From Zanthoxylum bungeanum (taxonomy: Eukaryota > Streptophyta > Magnoliopsida > Sapindales > Rutaceae), in NCBI GenBank assembly GCA_019454045.1, contig SKCR01007778.1, forward strand, positions 62,001 through 126,000: DNA of 64,000 nt. The letters run 5' to 3'. Below, one piece after another: positions 55,635 to 64,000 of the stretch; the first letter of the stretch is position 1, and each line of letters opens with the position of its first letter. Under the pieces are notes generated by a model that made no database searches, was not told the DNA's origin, and worked only from the letters and a program-made list of their open reading frames with translations. The position numbers and the translations under genes are program-made.

Positions 55635-56287
55635 TACTGACTTTAAAACTATCTATGTTGCATGTGAAAAGTCTACCTTTAGTAAATTCTACCAACATGA
55701 TGGGTTTCTTTTTAGGGAGAATAGATTATGTATTACTGTTTGTATTATGCGTGAGTTGTTAGTTAGGGAAGCTCATGGGGGAGGTTTAATGGGGCACTTT
55801 GGCATTGCTAAGACCTTAGGGATATTGAGAAATCTATTGGCCTAAAATACGGAGAGATATTGAGCGTTTATGCGATAAATGCTTGATTTGTAAAAAAAAA
55901 AAAAAAAAAATCTAAGGTTATGTCTCTAGGGTTGTACACACCATTGCCTGTACCTAGTGAGCCATGGGATGTATCAATAGACTTTATATTGGGTTTACCT
56001 AGGACTAGGCAGGGTAGAGATTCCATCTTTGTAGTGGTTGATAGGTTTAGTAAGATGACACACTTTATAGCATATCATAAGATTGATGATGCCTCTAACA
56101 TTGCTGACTTGTTCTTTAGAGAAATAGTACGGCTCCATGGAATTTCACCATTTGAAATTATTTATGGTTTTCAGCCACTAACTCCATTAGATTTGTTACC
56201 ATTGCCTGTTGACGAGAAAGCTGATTTGGTGAAACACATACATGAGAAAGTAAGAAAGCACATGCATACAAGATGGATTTACAAGGT
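55635..56287 (+). pseudogene. pol: Gy4 integrase with internal deletion
   Basis: Resumed after LINE-H: '[12 protein letters not shown]', HHCC '[19 protein letters not shown]', 'CDKCLICK'. A run of 19 A follows at about 55892-55910, where relatives read CAAGCT. Then come '[20 protein letters not shown]' (first catalytic Asp) and '[19 protein letters not shown]'. The core is then cut: after '[11 protein letters not shown]' the frame jumps to '[20 protein letters not shown]', losing the second Asp and the Glu. A further deletion joins '[10 protein letters not shown]' to 'RWIYK' before LINE-I. The enzyme cannot be active. Confidence 0.87.
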
Positions 56288-57144
56288 GACGATCTCATGA
56301 TTTTATGTCGAGCATAGAAGGTTTCAGTTTCCATGGTAAGGGATTGTCTTCATCAGTTTATGGGGTTGTCTGGTTTGGTTCCTAATCCAACAAAGAGCCA
56401 ATTTTTTTCTAGGAAGGTGTGCTCCCTATGCGTTACTTGGGAGTTCCGTTGATTTCTTCAAAACTTCAGGCTTCTGATTGTAATGTCCTTGTAGAGCGTA
56501 TTATTGGCCGAGCTAAAAATTGGAGTTGTAAATATCTCTCTTTTGCGGGGCGTTTACAGCTAATTAAATCAATGTTGTTTTCTATCCAGGTGTATTGGTC
56601 TTCATTGTTTATATTGCCAAAGACTGTAATTAGGAAAGTGGAGTCTATCTTGAGGTCATTTCTTTGGAAGGGTAGTGAGCTTGTTTCGACAGGGGCGAAG
56701 GTGGCTTGGGATAGAGTTTGTTTGCCTGTCAAAGAAGGGGGTTTGGGGATTGAGAAGCTAGAGGATTGGAATAAGGCGGCTATTACTAAGCACTTATGGT
56801 TTCTTAATTCAGGTAAGGAATCATCTTGGTCTACGTGGGTTCGTTCTTACTTATTGAGGGGGCGTAGTTTTTGGGAAGTTACATGTCCTGGTGATTGTTC
56901 ATGGAGTTGGCGGAAAATTTTAGGCCTTCATAATTTTGTGCGTCGTAGGATGAGGTTTCATATGGGAATGGTGAGAAGGCTTTATTATGGTATGACAATT
57001 GGAACCCTCTGGGACCAATTGTGGATACCTTGGGATAGAGAGTCATTTATGATTCAGGACTAGGTAAGATGGCTAGGGTGGCCGCTATTATTGATGGTAA
57101 CTGTTGGCGCTGGCCATCAGCGAGGTCAGCCAATCTTCTCCAAC
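56288..57144 (+). mobile_element. LINE-I: second LINE family, RT end and C-terminal region
   Basis: This 5'-truncated plus-strand LINE starts at the RT box DDLMILCRA. The frame 56419-57063 reads 'LPMRYLGVPLISSKLQASDC', 'AWDRVCLPVKEGGLGIEKLE' and 'SWSWRKILGLHNFVRRRM'. It is clearly homologous to LINE-H but much diverged in DNA, so it is a separate lineage. Interrupted by LINE-J at 57145, it resumes at 59201. The left flank AAGGT and right flank AACGGT in Gy4 integrase may be a degraded short target duplication. Confidence 0.85.
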
Positions 57145-59200
57145 TTTTTTTTTTGGATAAAGTAAGTATTATAACCAAAAGAAAACTATACAAGAGCAAA
57201 GGGGCATACCCCAGGCAACTAGAGAGGACAAGCCCTCCTAGAAGAAAAGCCGAAAGGCAACAAGCAAAAATCAACAGAAAATCTCATCAAACTATCCTGA
57301 GTATAAAGGCCTCCCTGAATAGACATCCAAAGTAGAAAGGAATAGCGGGGAATAGCTTTCCGGAACCAAACAACTCGAGACCAATGCAGCAAGGTTCCCC
57401 TTGTCCGCATGGCATTCCAGGCACTATCCACAGAAAATCTCCCGCTCCTATCATCCTCCCAAACCAGCACATCCTCCCTCAAACTATAACGAGACGGAAG
57501 ATAGGACTGAGCCAGATCAACAAGGGCAGCAAACCTAGAATGGTGCCAACGCCAAGTAGAATCAGAGATAATGGAAGCAACTGTGGAAATCTTATCCAAG
57601 CCAGAGTCATAAATCACTCTCTCACCCAACGTGTCCACAATCGGGACTAGAGGATGCCAATAATCAAACCACAGTAAAGTCTTCTCACCATTCCCAATCC
57701 TAACTCTCATCCGCCGTCGGGACCAAGAACGACGCTCCAAGATCTTACGCCAACTCCAATGGCAGTCTGTAGGACAATGGACCTCCCAAAAACTTCTCCC
57801 CCTCAGGAAAAAATAAGAGCGAACCCAATTCGACCAAGATGAAACCTGGCCAGAACAAAGAAACCAAATGTGCTTAACAATAGCCGCTCTATTCCAAGAA
57901 TCCAAACTCTTAATCCCCAGCCCCCCTCCTTAAGAGGTAAACAAGCTTTACTCCAAGCCACTCTCGCCCCAGAAGAGGTGAGCGTACTACCCTTCCAAAG
58001 AATCGTCTCCACCTTCCTAACAACAGACTTAGGAAGAATAAATAAGGAAGACCAATAAACTTGAATGGAGAACAACACAAACTTAATAAGCTGAAGCCGA
58101 CCTGCATAAGAGAGAAACTTACTACTCCAACTCTTAGCACGCATAACAATACGATCCACAAGAGAAGCACAATCTGAGGCCCGGAGTTTAGTAGAGATCA
58201 AATGGACTCCCAAATACCGCACTGGAAGAATCCCTACTTGCAAACCCAAAACATGACGCAGATGGCCCTGAAGGGTAGAAGAGATACAGAAGAGAAGAAA
58301 TGACTTTTAGCTGGATTCAGAATTAAACCTGATAAACCACTGAACTGCCCAAGACAATCCTTGATCAAGGAAACCGAGGATGCATATGCTTTACAAAAAA
58401 TCATAAGGTCATCCGCAAAGCAGAGAAGAGTAAGACGGTCCTTAAAACACCGCCAGTGGAACTTGAAACCCGGATTAAAAGCCATATTACGAAGAAGACC
58501 TGACAGAACTTCCATAGCCAAAACAAAGAGATAAGGAGACATAGGATCACCTTGTCGCAACCACGACCCCCAGAAAAGAAACCATGCAACTCTCCATTAA
58601 TAAATACAGAGAACCTAGTAGAAGTCATACACTCCTGAATCCAACCCAGCATCCTCTCTGGAATACCAACAATCCGCAAAACCTCAATCAAGAAATCCCA
58701 ACGAACAGTGTCATAAGCTTTCATCAAGTCAATCTTAAGAGCACATCTCGGGGAACCGCCAGTCCGGTGATAATTCCGAACCAATTCCTTACACAAAAAA
58801 ATATTGTCGCTGATATGCCTTCCCGTAACAAAAGCAGATTGATTATGACTGATCACAGAAGGAAGGATAACCTTGATCTTATTCGCAATAAGCTTAGCAA
58901 TACACTTGTAAATAGTATTACAACAAGAAATAGGCCTATAATCCTTAACCTGGGAAGGGTTAGGAATCTTAAGAATCAGAGCAATAGAAGTAGCATTAAC
59001 CTGCCTCAAGAGACGCCCAGAGGAAAAGAAAGAATGAATAACACAAAGGACATCATTCCCCACAATATTCCAAGACTTCTTAAAGAAACCCGAATTAAAC
59101 CCATCTGGGCCTTGAGCTTTATTGTCCTTCAAGGCGAACATGACAGCCTTAATCTCCTCATCCGAAACCTCCCGGGAAAGAGTCTCACTCTGCTCAACAG
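57145..59200 (-). mobile_element. LINE-J: 5'-truncated LINE inserted in LINE-I
   Basis: The minus-strand copy runs from poly-T (57145) through 3' UTR and ORF2 back to 'VSDEEIKAVMFALKDNKAQG', where it is truncated. RT blocks are 'IALILKIPNPSQVKDYRPIS', 'HNQSAFVTGRHISDN', 'CALKIDLMKAYDTVRWDF', 'RQGDPMSPYLFVLAMEVLSG' and 'LLCFADDLMIFCKA' (FADD). The C-terminal module (57905-57219) has 'SWSWRKILERRSW', 'FDYWHPLVPIVDTLGERV' and 'SFLLWMSIQGGLYTQDSLMR', where the copy jumps to the 3' UTR. Frames shift at about 58560, 58410, 58250 and 57900. No target duplication longer than 2-3 bases was found. Confidence 0.88.
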
Positions 59201-59972
59201 GCTTGTTCTATGCCTATGGATTTTATTCATTGTGATACGAAGTAGGATGTGCTGGTGTGGAGGATGATCATAAAGGTATTTTTTCGGCAAGAGTGTTTGG
59301 GATGCGTTGAGGGTAAGAAGTAATCGGGTGAGTTGGTACCGAATTGTTTGGTTTCCAAAGGCCATTCCAAGACATGCTTTCATGCTTTGGCTCACGATTC
59401 AAGGAGGCCTTTATACTCAGGATCGGTTAATGGCTTTTGGCATTTCAGGTTGTTCTATGTGTGTGCTTTGTGGTCATTCGGGGGAGGATAGAGATCATCT
59501 CTTCTTCAAGTGTTCATTTACTTCTCAGATATGGTCGTCTATTTTGGCTAAATGTGGTATAGATTGGTGCTCTCGTGACTAGATGCAGACTATTATGTGG
59601 ATGGAGCAGTATAGTAGTGGATCTTTGTGTCATTTATTTGTTCGATTATCCTTTGCAGCTGCAGTTTACTTCATATGGAAAGAGAGGAATGCTCGACTAC
59701 ATGACGAGTCTCCAAGTCCATATAGAGTTCTCTTGACCAATATTATGTTTACTGTACGGACTCGTGCTAGTTTGTCAAGAAAGGTGAAGCTTTCATATGA
59801 TAATAGATGTCTTCAACAATATTGGCAACTATCCGACGATATTTTTTGATTTGATTTTTCTTGTCTTTAGCCTAATTGGCTTTTGTTCTGTAGCTAGGAA
59901 TTAGCTCTCTGGGGTATGCCCTGTGCTTTTGTTATTTCTTTGGTTAATATACTTACTTTATCAAAAAAAAAA
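59201..59972 (+). pseudogene. LINE-I ORF2 C-terminus with zf-RVT motif and 3' UTR
   Basis: This is LINE-I resumed after LINE-J. Frames 59307-59582 and 59583-59849 are the same frame separated by one TAG at 59580. They contain 'WYRIVWFPKAIPRHAFMLWL', the zinc-finger-like 'CSMCVLCGHSGEDRDHLFF' and 'AVYFIWKERNARLHDESPSP', ending 'SDDIF'. The 3' UTR ends TTATC plus ten A. Apart from that stop this stretch is open for 180 codons. Confidence 0.87.
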
Positions 59973-60069
59973 CGGTTAGTATAATGTGTCTGCTACATTT
60001 AATGTGAGACTTAACTCTTTTTTATGCAAGTACAGATTCGAGGTCGAATCCTTTTTAAGATGGAGAGAA
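59973..60069 (+). pseudogene. pol: Gy4 integrase C-terminal end
   Basis: A short stretch equivalent to 'GKYNVSATFNVSDLTPF' with a small deletion is followed by 'RFEVESFLRWRE'. It leads through the purine-rich GATGGAGAGAA into the 3' LTR. Confidence 0.8.
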
Positions 60070-60585
60070 TGACACGAATCCAGCCACTCAAGGAACATTA
60101 GATGTCACGACCAGCAATATGGTAGAGCCTTTGCAAGTGCCATCAGGGCCAATCACATGCAAAAGAGCTAAGAAGATCAGAGACTCAATGGCGGGGCTAG
60201 TATAAAATGTCATGATCGAGTGTGACACACAACTCCAGGGAATAATGGCAACATATGAGGGCTCTATAGAGTGGGTCCATAGATATTTCACTTGACCCAA
60301 GTCATACCAGATTGACGCACCAGCAATTCGGATGTCAAGTACCTTTTGACGAATCAAGCCGAATTAATCCCAACACTAAATATTCGACCAAGAAAAGACT
60401 TATTAGGCTTCAAAACACAGCATTAAGTCTAAATACAAAAAGGTCACTAATTTTGGGGATGTTTTGTCAATGAGACAATTTAGACATGGCTTTGAAAAAC
60501 TTACCACCTTTGTTGGATTTTTGTGGTTTTGTTGTTTTTCCTTGTGTTGAATTTTTTGGCAAAATTGTTGATGACTTTAGCTACC

Positions 60586-61317
60586 TTTTTTTTTGGATAA
60601 AGTAAGTGTATAACTAAAAGAAAACTATACAAGAGCAAAGGGGCATATCCCAAACAACTAGAGAGGACAGGCCCTCCTAGAAGTATCCAAAAAAAAAAGC
60701 CGAAAGGCTATAAGCAAAAGAAGATCAACAGAAAATGTCATCGGGCAAGTGCCAGGAAAGGTGAAGCCATTTATTGTCAAAAGATTGATTCACCTTCCGT
60801 AAAAAGCCAGCACGATTCCGAACATCAAAAACAATATCACTAAGCAGGACAGAAACAGGCCGAAGAGGCGCATCATGAGTGTGGGCATTCCTCTCCCTCC
60901 ATAAATGGTAAGCTGACGCGGAAAAAGACAGCCGAACAAGAAGATGACGTAAAGAGGCGTCAGAAAACTGACACATCCACTCAACAGTTTGAAGCTAATC
61001 TCGGCAACTTCAATCTAACCCACACATTGCCAGCACAGTCGACCAGACATTAGAAGAGAAAAGATGATCAATATCCTCACTAGAACAACCACATAGAATA
61101 CATCGCGAGCAAGCAGAGATACCAAACCTCACCAAACTATCCTGAGTACAAAGGCCTCCCTGAATAGACATCCAAAGCAAAAAGGAATGGCAGGGAATGG
61201 CCTTCCAGAAAAAAACAACGCGAAACCAATGCACCAAGGTTCCCCTAGATCGCATAGCATTCTAGGCACTATCCATAGAAAATCTCCCTCTACTATCATC
61301 CACCCAAACCAGCTCAT
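60586..61317 (-). mobile_element. LINE-K: 5'-truncated LINE in Gy4 3' LTR
   Basis: This is a minus-strand LINE 3' end: poly-T, 3' UTR, then ORF2 tail ('SFLRKVNQSFDNKWLHLSW', 60976-60725), 'CSRCILCGCSSEDIDHLF' and 'SRGTLVHWFRVVFFWKAIP', ending at the 'NELVWVDD' region. A 17-base insertion, GTATCCAAAAAAAAAAGC-like, sits in its 3' UTR at about 60683. It lies at nearly the same LTR position as LINE-C. Confidence 0.87.
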
Positions 61318-61615
61318 TAAGGGCATAGCCATTAGTTAGCAAGTTAGGTTGTTTTGGTATTTTTGCACCTATTAGGGTTTCCTTTATTGTACTATATTTT
61401 GTAACATTTCTTTCTTAATGAAATTAATCAACTTTTTTTCGAAATTAGCTTCATCTTGAAAGTTTAGCTTTGTCCAAAATTGCTTAAGGGATGGATTCCC
61501 CTTATTTCATGCAATCGACTTATCTAAGGCGTGGCAACCTCAGTGGCGTCTCTGTATTAGCAGAACAATGCAAGAAATCATCTTAAGGGTTCTCAAAGAT
61601 AAGTTCTTTGTGGGT

Positions 61616-62187
61616 CTTTTTTTTGGATAAGGTAAGTGTATTAACCAAAAGAAAACTATACAAGAGCAAAGAGGCATACCTCAGACTACTAGAGAGGACA
61701 GACCCTCCTATAAGAAAAGCCAAAAGGCTACAAGCAAAAGAAGATCAACAGAAAATGTCATCAGGCAAGTGCCAGGATAGGTGAAGCCATTTATTGTCAT
61801 AAGATGGATTCACCTTCCGTAAAAAGCTAAGACGATTCCGAACATCAAAAACAATATCACTAAGCAGGACAGAAATAGGCCGAAGAGGCACATCATGAGT
61901 GCGGGCATTCCTCTCTCTCCATAAATGGTAAACTGACACGGTAAAGGATAGCCGAACAAGAAGATGACGTAAAGAGGCGTCAAAAAACTGACACATCCAC
62001 TCAACAGTCTGAAGCCAATCTCGGTAACTCCAATCTAACCCACATATAGCCAACACAGTCGACCAGACCTTAGAAGAGAATGAGCACTGGAAGAAAATAT
62101 TATCAATATCCTCACTAGAACAATCACAGAGAATACAACGCGAGCAAGCAGAGATACCAAACCTCATCAAACTATCCTAAGTACAAA
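61616..62187 (-). mobile_element. LINE-L: 5'-truncated LINE in Gy4 3' LTR
   Basis: This minus-strand LINE 3' end has an open frame 62170-61745 covering 'CSRCILCDCSSEDIDNIFF', 'CGLDWSYRDWLQTVEWMCQF', 'VYHLWRERNARTHDVPLRPI' and 'SFLRKVNPSYDNKWLHLSWH'. This 141-codon stretch is the best preserved ORF2 end in the window. It inserted after 'TCTTTGTGGGTC'. No clear target duplication. Confidence 0.88.
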
Positions 62188-62266
62188 ATTAAATTTGTGG
62201 TGCTTGGGGTTCTATTCATTGCGAGGAGTTTGCTTGGCCTTAAACATCCAAGTGAGTTCTGCGTCA

Positions 62267-62669
62267 TATACCCTATGAGTGCTAGTTTATCATGCTGCAC
62301 AATTCTAACGTATGCAAGACAACCCCAAATCCTTAAATGTCTAAGACTAGGATTTCTACTGAACCATATCTGATAGGGGGTCATAGAAATAGCTTTCGAT
62401 GGAACCCTATTAAGTATGTAGGTAGCAGTTTATAAAGCGTAATATTTACATGTATAAGACTTGGATTTCTACCGAACTATATCTAATAGGAGGTCGTAGA
62501 AAAAGCTTTCGATGTAACCCTATTAAGTACATAGGTAGCAGTTTGTAAAGTGTAACCCTAAAGGTAATAAGGAAGATTTGTATAGCCATCATCATTCACA
62601 CCATATCCAATAAAGTACGATTTCTATGCTCAGACACTCCATTGTGTTAAGGTGTTCCTGGTGGGCTAT
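62267..62669 (-). pseudogene. pol: Cop2 integrase (copia), with internal duplication
   Basis: The minus strand encodes the copia integrase around the catalytic Glu: 'GTPxHNGVSEHRNRTLLDMV' near 62655-62590, then 'TATYxLNRVPSKA'. A frame at 62384-62172 reads 'TPYQIWFSRNPSLRHLRIWG' and 'CLAYVRIVQHDKLALIGYM'. A segment of about 100 bp is present twice in tandem (62341-62443 and 62456-62557), so the 'LNRVPSKA' to 'WFSRNP' block is repeated. The coding sequence continues at 22236 beyond Gy4. Confidence 0.83.
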
Positions 62670-63712
62670 TGTAACGACTGGTACTCTTATACTATTATGT
62701 TGTAGTACTGTGGTATTACGGGACAAAGATAACATAATATAAATTATGTTTGGGCACAAATGTTGAGGTATTCCAATAAAGTACGATTTCTATGCTCATG
62801 AAATGACTTTGGGAATGATCGGTTAATTTCCTGAAATTCCGATACGAGACTGTATAAGGTACAACTCTAGACAGCCCATAGTATTTGGGCCATAACTTTC
62901 TCATTCTAACTCCGATTTCTATGAATTTTATATTATTGGAAAGCTGAGATCGAGATCTACAACTTTCACGTTGAAAGTTTTTCCAAATTCAGAACATAAG
63001 CAAGTCGAAAACACAGATCGAAAATTCGGATGAACAATAACTGGGGGACATTTTAGGAAATTCCAAAGTCTCCAAATTTCTACACTCTTCTACTCTTAAA
63101 GCGGCCAAGTATATAAAGGGGACTATTCATGTATCCCAAAGAAAGAAAGAAAATGAAGAAAACATAAGAAGAAAGAGGGGGAAGAATAAGAAGAAATTAA
63201 GAAAAAGAAGAAGAAAGAGAGAGGATTTAGCAAGAAAGACGGTAAACAACAATAGAGGATTGTGGAAGATGAAGAAATCAGTGGAATGAGGTAAGATTAA
63301 GTTAACCCAAATCTTGAATTCTTGATTTTGATTGTATGAATGATATGGTGATGATAATATCATGTTGGGGTTCCATATGATAAGAATATAGGCATAGAGG
63401 TTGATTTGGTGTGTGTTATCCCAATTTTAAAAGAAACCCTAAGTGTTGAGCTTAATAGGGATTATGAAATTAGAAGATTAAAATTGGAATATGATGTGTG
63501 AAATTGATTTATAATGATGTTTTGTGTTGTGGTTGTTAGAATGAAGTGTAGTTGATGTTGTGCATTGGATGAACTTGAAGAAGCAAAATAGAATCCTGGA
63601 ATTCTGTTTCGCATCGCTGAGCAAAACGTATCAGTTCATATACATATCTTACATCGAGATATAAGCACGATAAGACTTATAGTTAATATATGTTGATGTG
63701 TCATTCAGTTTA
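62670..63712 (+). repeat. Probable LTR of another element (chromovirus-like), right end not seen
   Basis: The sequence begins TGTAACGACTGG immediately after Cop2. This start resembles Del/Tekay-type gypsy LTRs (TGTAACGACC). It contains 'GGGCCATAACTTTCTCATTC' and 'GGAAAGCTGAGATCGAGATC', phrases I associate with such LTRs. A strong TATATAAAGGGG box is at 63110-63121, and a purine-rich stretch follows at 63140-63240. No coding region was found. The end is not defined because LTR-B starts at 63713. Bases 62775-62800 duplicate a 26-bp piece of Cop2 from 62608, which argues for some rearrangement. Confidence 0.5.
63110..63121 (+). promoter_or_regulatory. TATA box in the 62670 LTR candidate
   Basis: TATATAAAGGGG, preceded by GCGGCCAAG, is a textbook plant TATA element. 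Its position about 440 bp into the repeat would suit a U3 promoter with transcription starting near 63145. Confidence 0.6.
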
Positions 63713-64000
63713 TGACAAGAAACTCACTTGGGTTGGAAACCAAGCAAACCCCCAAGCATCTTTCTCAAAACCACAAGAACTTTGAATACTGATTTTGTAG
63801 GAACAAAACCCAACCAAGATCATCCACTAACCACCATTAAACTCACGTCCATGATAACCACAAGCATGAAATCAGATTGTATTTTGCCAGCAATGGAGAC
63901 GCCACTAAGTTGCCAAGCTTAGATAAGTCAATTTGAACTTGAAAAGGGGAATCCCTCCCTCAACAAGGATTTAGCCATAGCCAAAGCTTAAAAGCTTTAA
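63713..64000 (-). repeat. LTR-B, partial at window edge
   Basis: The plus strand reads TGACAAGAAACTCACTTGGG at 63713 and continues as LTR-B (compare 35460-35750 and the reverse complement of 15960-16249). The left flank GTTTA is not gypsy leader or PBS. So this is the 3' end of a solo LTR or of the 3' LTR of a minus-strand element lying to the right. Confidence 0.88.

Larger units (their letters stand above)
22237..62266 (+). mobile_element. Gy4: LTR-C gypsy element, 40-kb shell with nested insertions
   Basis: The left end TGACACGAATCC (22237) and right end TGCGTCA (62266) are flanked by TATAC on both sides (22232-22236 and 62267-62271) inside one copia pol. Gy4's own sequence is: 5' LTR-C remnant; leader (24858-25197); gag (25198-26069, 26610-27060); protease-spacer (27061-27567, 28246-28600); RT-RNase H (28601-28859, 36496-37492); integrase (55635-56287, 59973-60069); and 3' LTR-C (60070-62266). 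All the rest is later insertion. The coding frame carries stops throughout. Confidence 0.9.
60070..62266 (+). repeat. Gy4 3' LTR-C, interrupted by LINE-K and LINE-L
   Basis: It begins TGACACGAATCC and is broken at 60585 and 61615. Pieces at 60070-60585, 61318-61615 and 62188-62266 together make about 890 bp. The middle piece holds 'GGATGGATTCCCCTTATTTC' and 'GTGGCGTCTCTGTATTAGCA', blocks shared with LTR-A. The end GTGAGTTCTGCGTCA is followed by the TATAC duplication. Confidence 0.9.

Noticed and set aside
55892..55910. Poly-A as the 3' end of another LINE
   Set aside because: No LINE sequence adjoins it and integrase continues on both sides.

Overview
This window is nuclear DNA of a flowering plant, most likely a eudicot, from a repeat-dense, pericentromere-like block. 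It is AT-rich, contains no convincing host gene, and is built almost wholly from nested retrotransposons: plant Ty3/gypsy elements (CCHC gag, DGGS-type protease, YFDD reverse transcriptase, PBS complementary to initiator-Met tRNA), Ty1/copia elements, and plant LINEs (DUF4283/zinc-knuckle ORF1; endonuclease-RT-zf-RVT ORF2). No tRNA, rRNA, CRISPR array or operon was seen, and every coding region found is broken.

Names used below. Cop1 is a copia-derived element with 2.1-kb LTRs (2023-12004, +). Cop2 is a copia pol that hosts much of the rest (-; pieces at 22028-22236 and 62267-62669). Gy1 to Gy7 are gypsy elements: Gy1 12523-19100 (-), Gy2 13783-16249 (+, miniature), Gy3 19101-22027 (+), Gy4 22237-62266 (+), Gy5 29396-35250 (+), Gy6 43187-54937 (-), Gy7 47874-53040 (-). 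LINE-A to LINE-L are LINE copies. Three gypsy LTR families occur: LTR-A (about 650 bp), LTR-B (about 975 bp) and LTR-C.

Layout. 1-544: LTR-A inserted in LINE-A. 545-12522: LINE-A (-), split by Cop1. 12523-19100: Gy1 (-), whose RT is cut by the LINE-A 5' end and whose protease is split by Gy2. 19101-22027: the 3' half of Gy3 (+), whose integrase received Gy1 and whose 3' LTR holds LINE-B. 22028-22236: Cop2. 22237-62266: Gy4, a 40-kb shell bounded by LTR-C and a matched TATAC duplication. Inside Gy4 lie LINE-C to F, a solo LTR-A, LINE-G (itself holding Gy5 and a solo LTR-B), LINE-H (itself holding Gy6, which holds Gy7, which holds a truncated LTR), LINE-I (second LINE family, holding LINE-J), LINE-K and LINE-L. 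62267-62669: Cop2 resumes. 62670-63712: a probable LTR of another element. 63713-64000: start of an LTR-B.

The nest orders itself in time: Cop2, then Gy4, then LINE-H, then Gy6, then Gy7, then the innermost LTR, six levels in all. Most joints are confirmed by target-site duplications (TSDs) read directly: GAATG, CCACC/CCACT, GAGTG, CAAAT, TATAC, GATTT, GACCT, an 11-nt one for LINE-G and a 14-nt one for LINE-H. The most unusual signals are: (1) a dense series of short inverted repeats with exactly three-base loops, often TNG, through Cop1; (2) a pol C-terminal tail encoded inside the LTRs and conserved across three otherwise divergent LTR families; (3) hairpin-forming tandem repeats in the gypsy 5' leaders; (4) non-autonomous elements (Cop1, Gy2) with near-identical LTRs but no usable genes.
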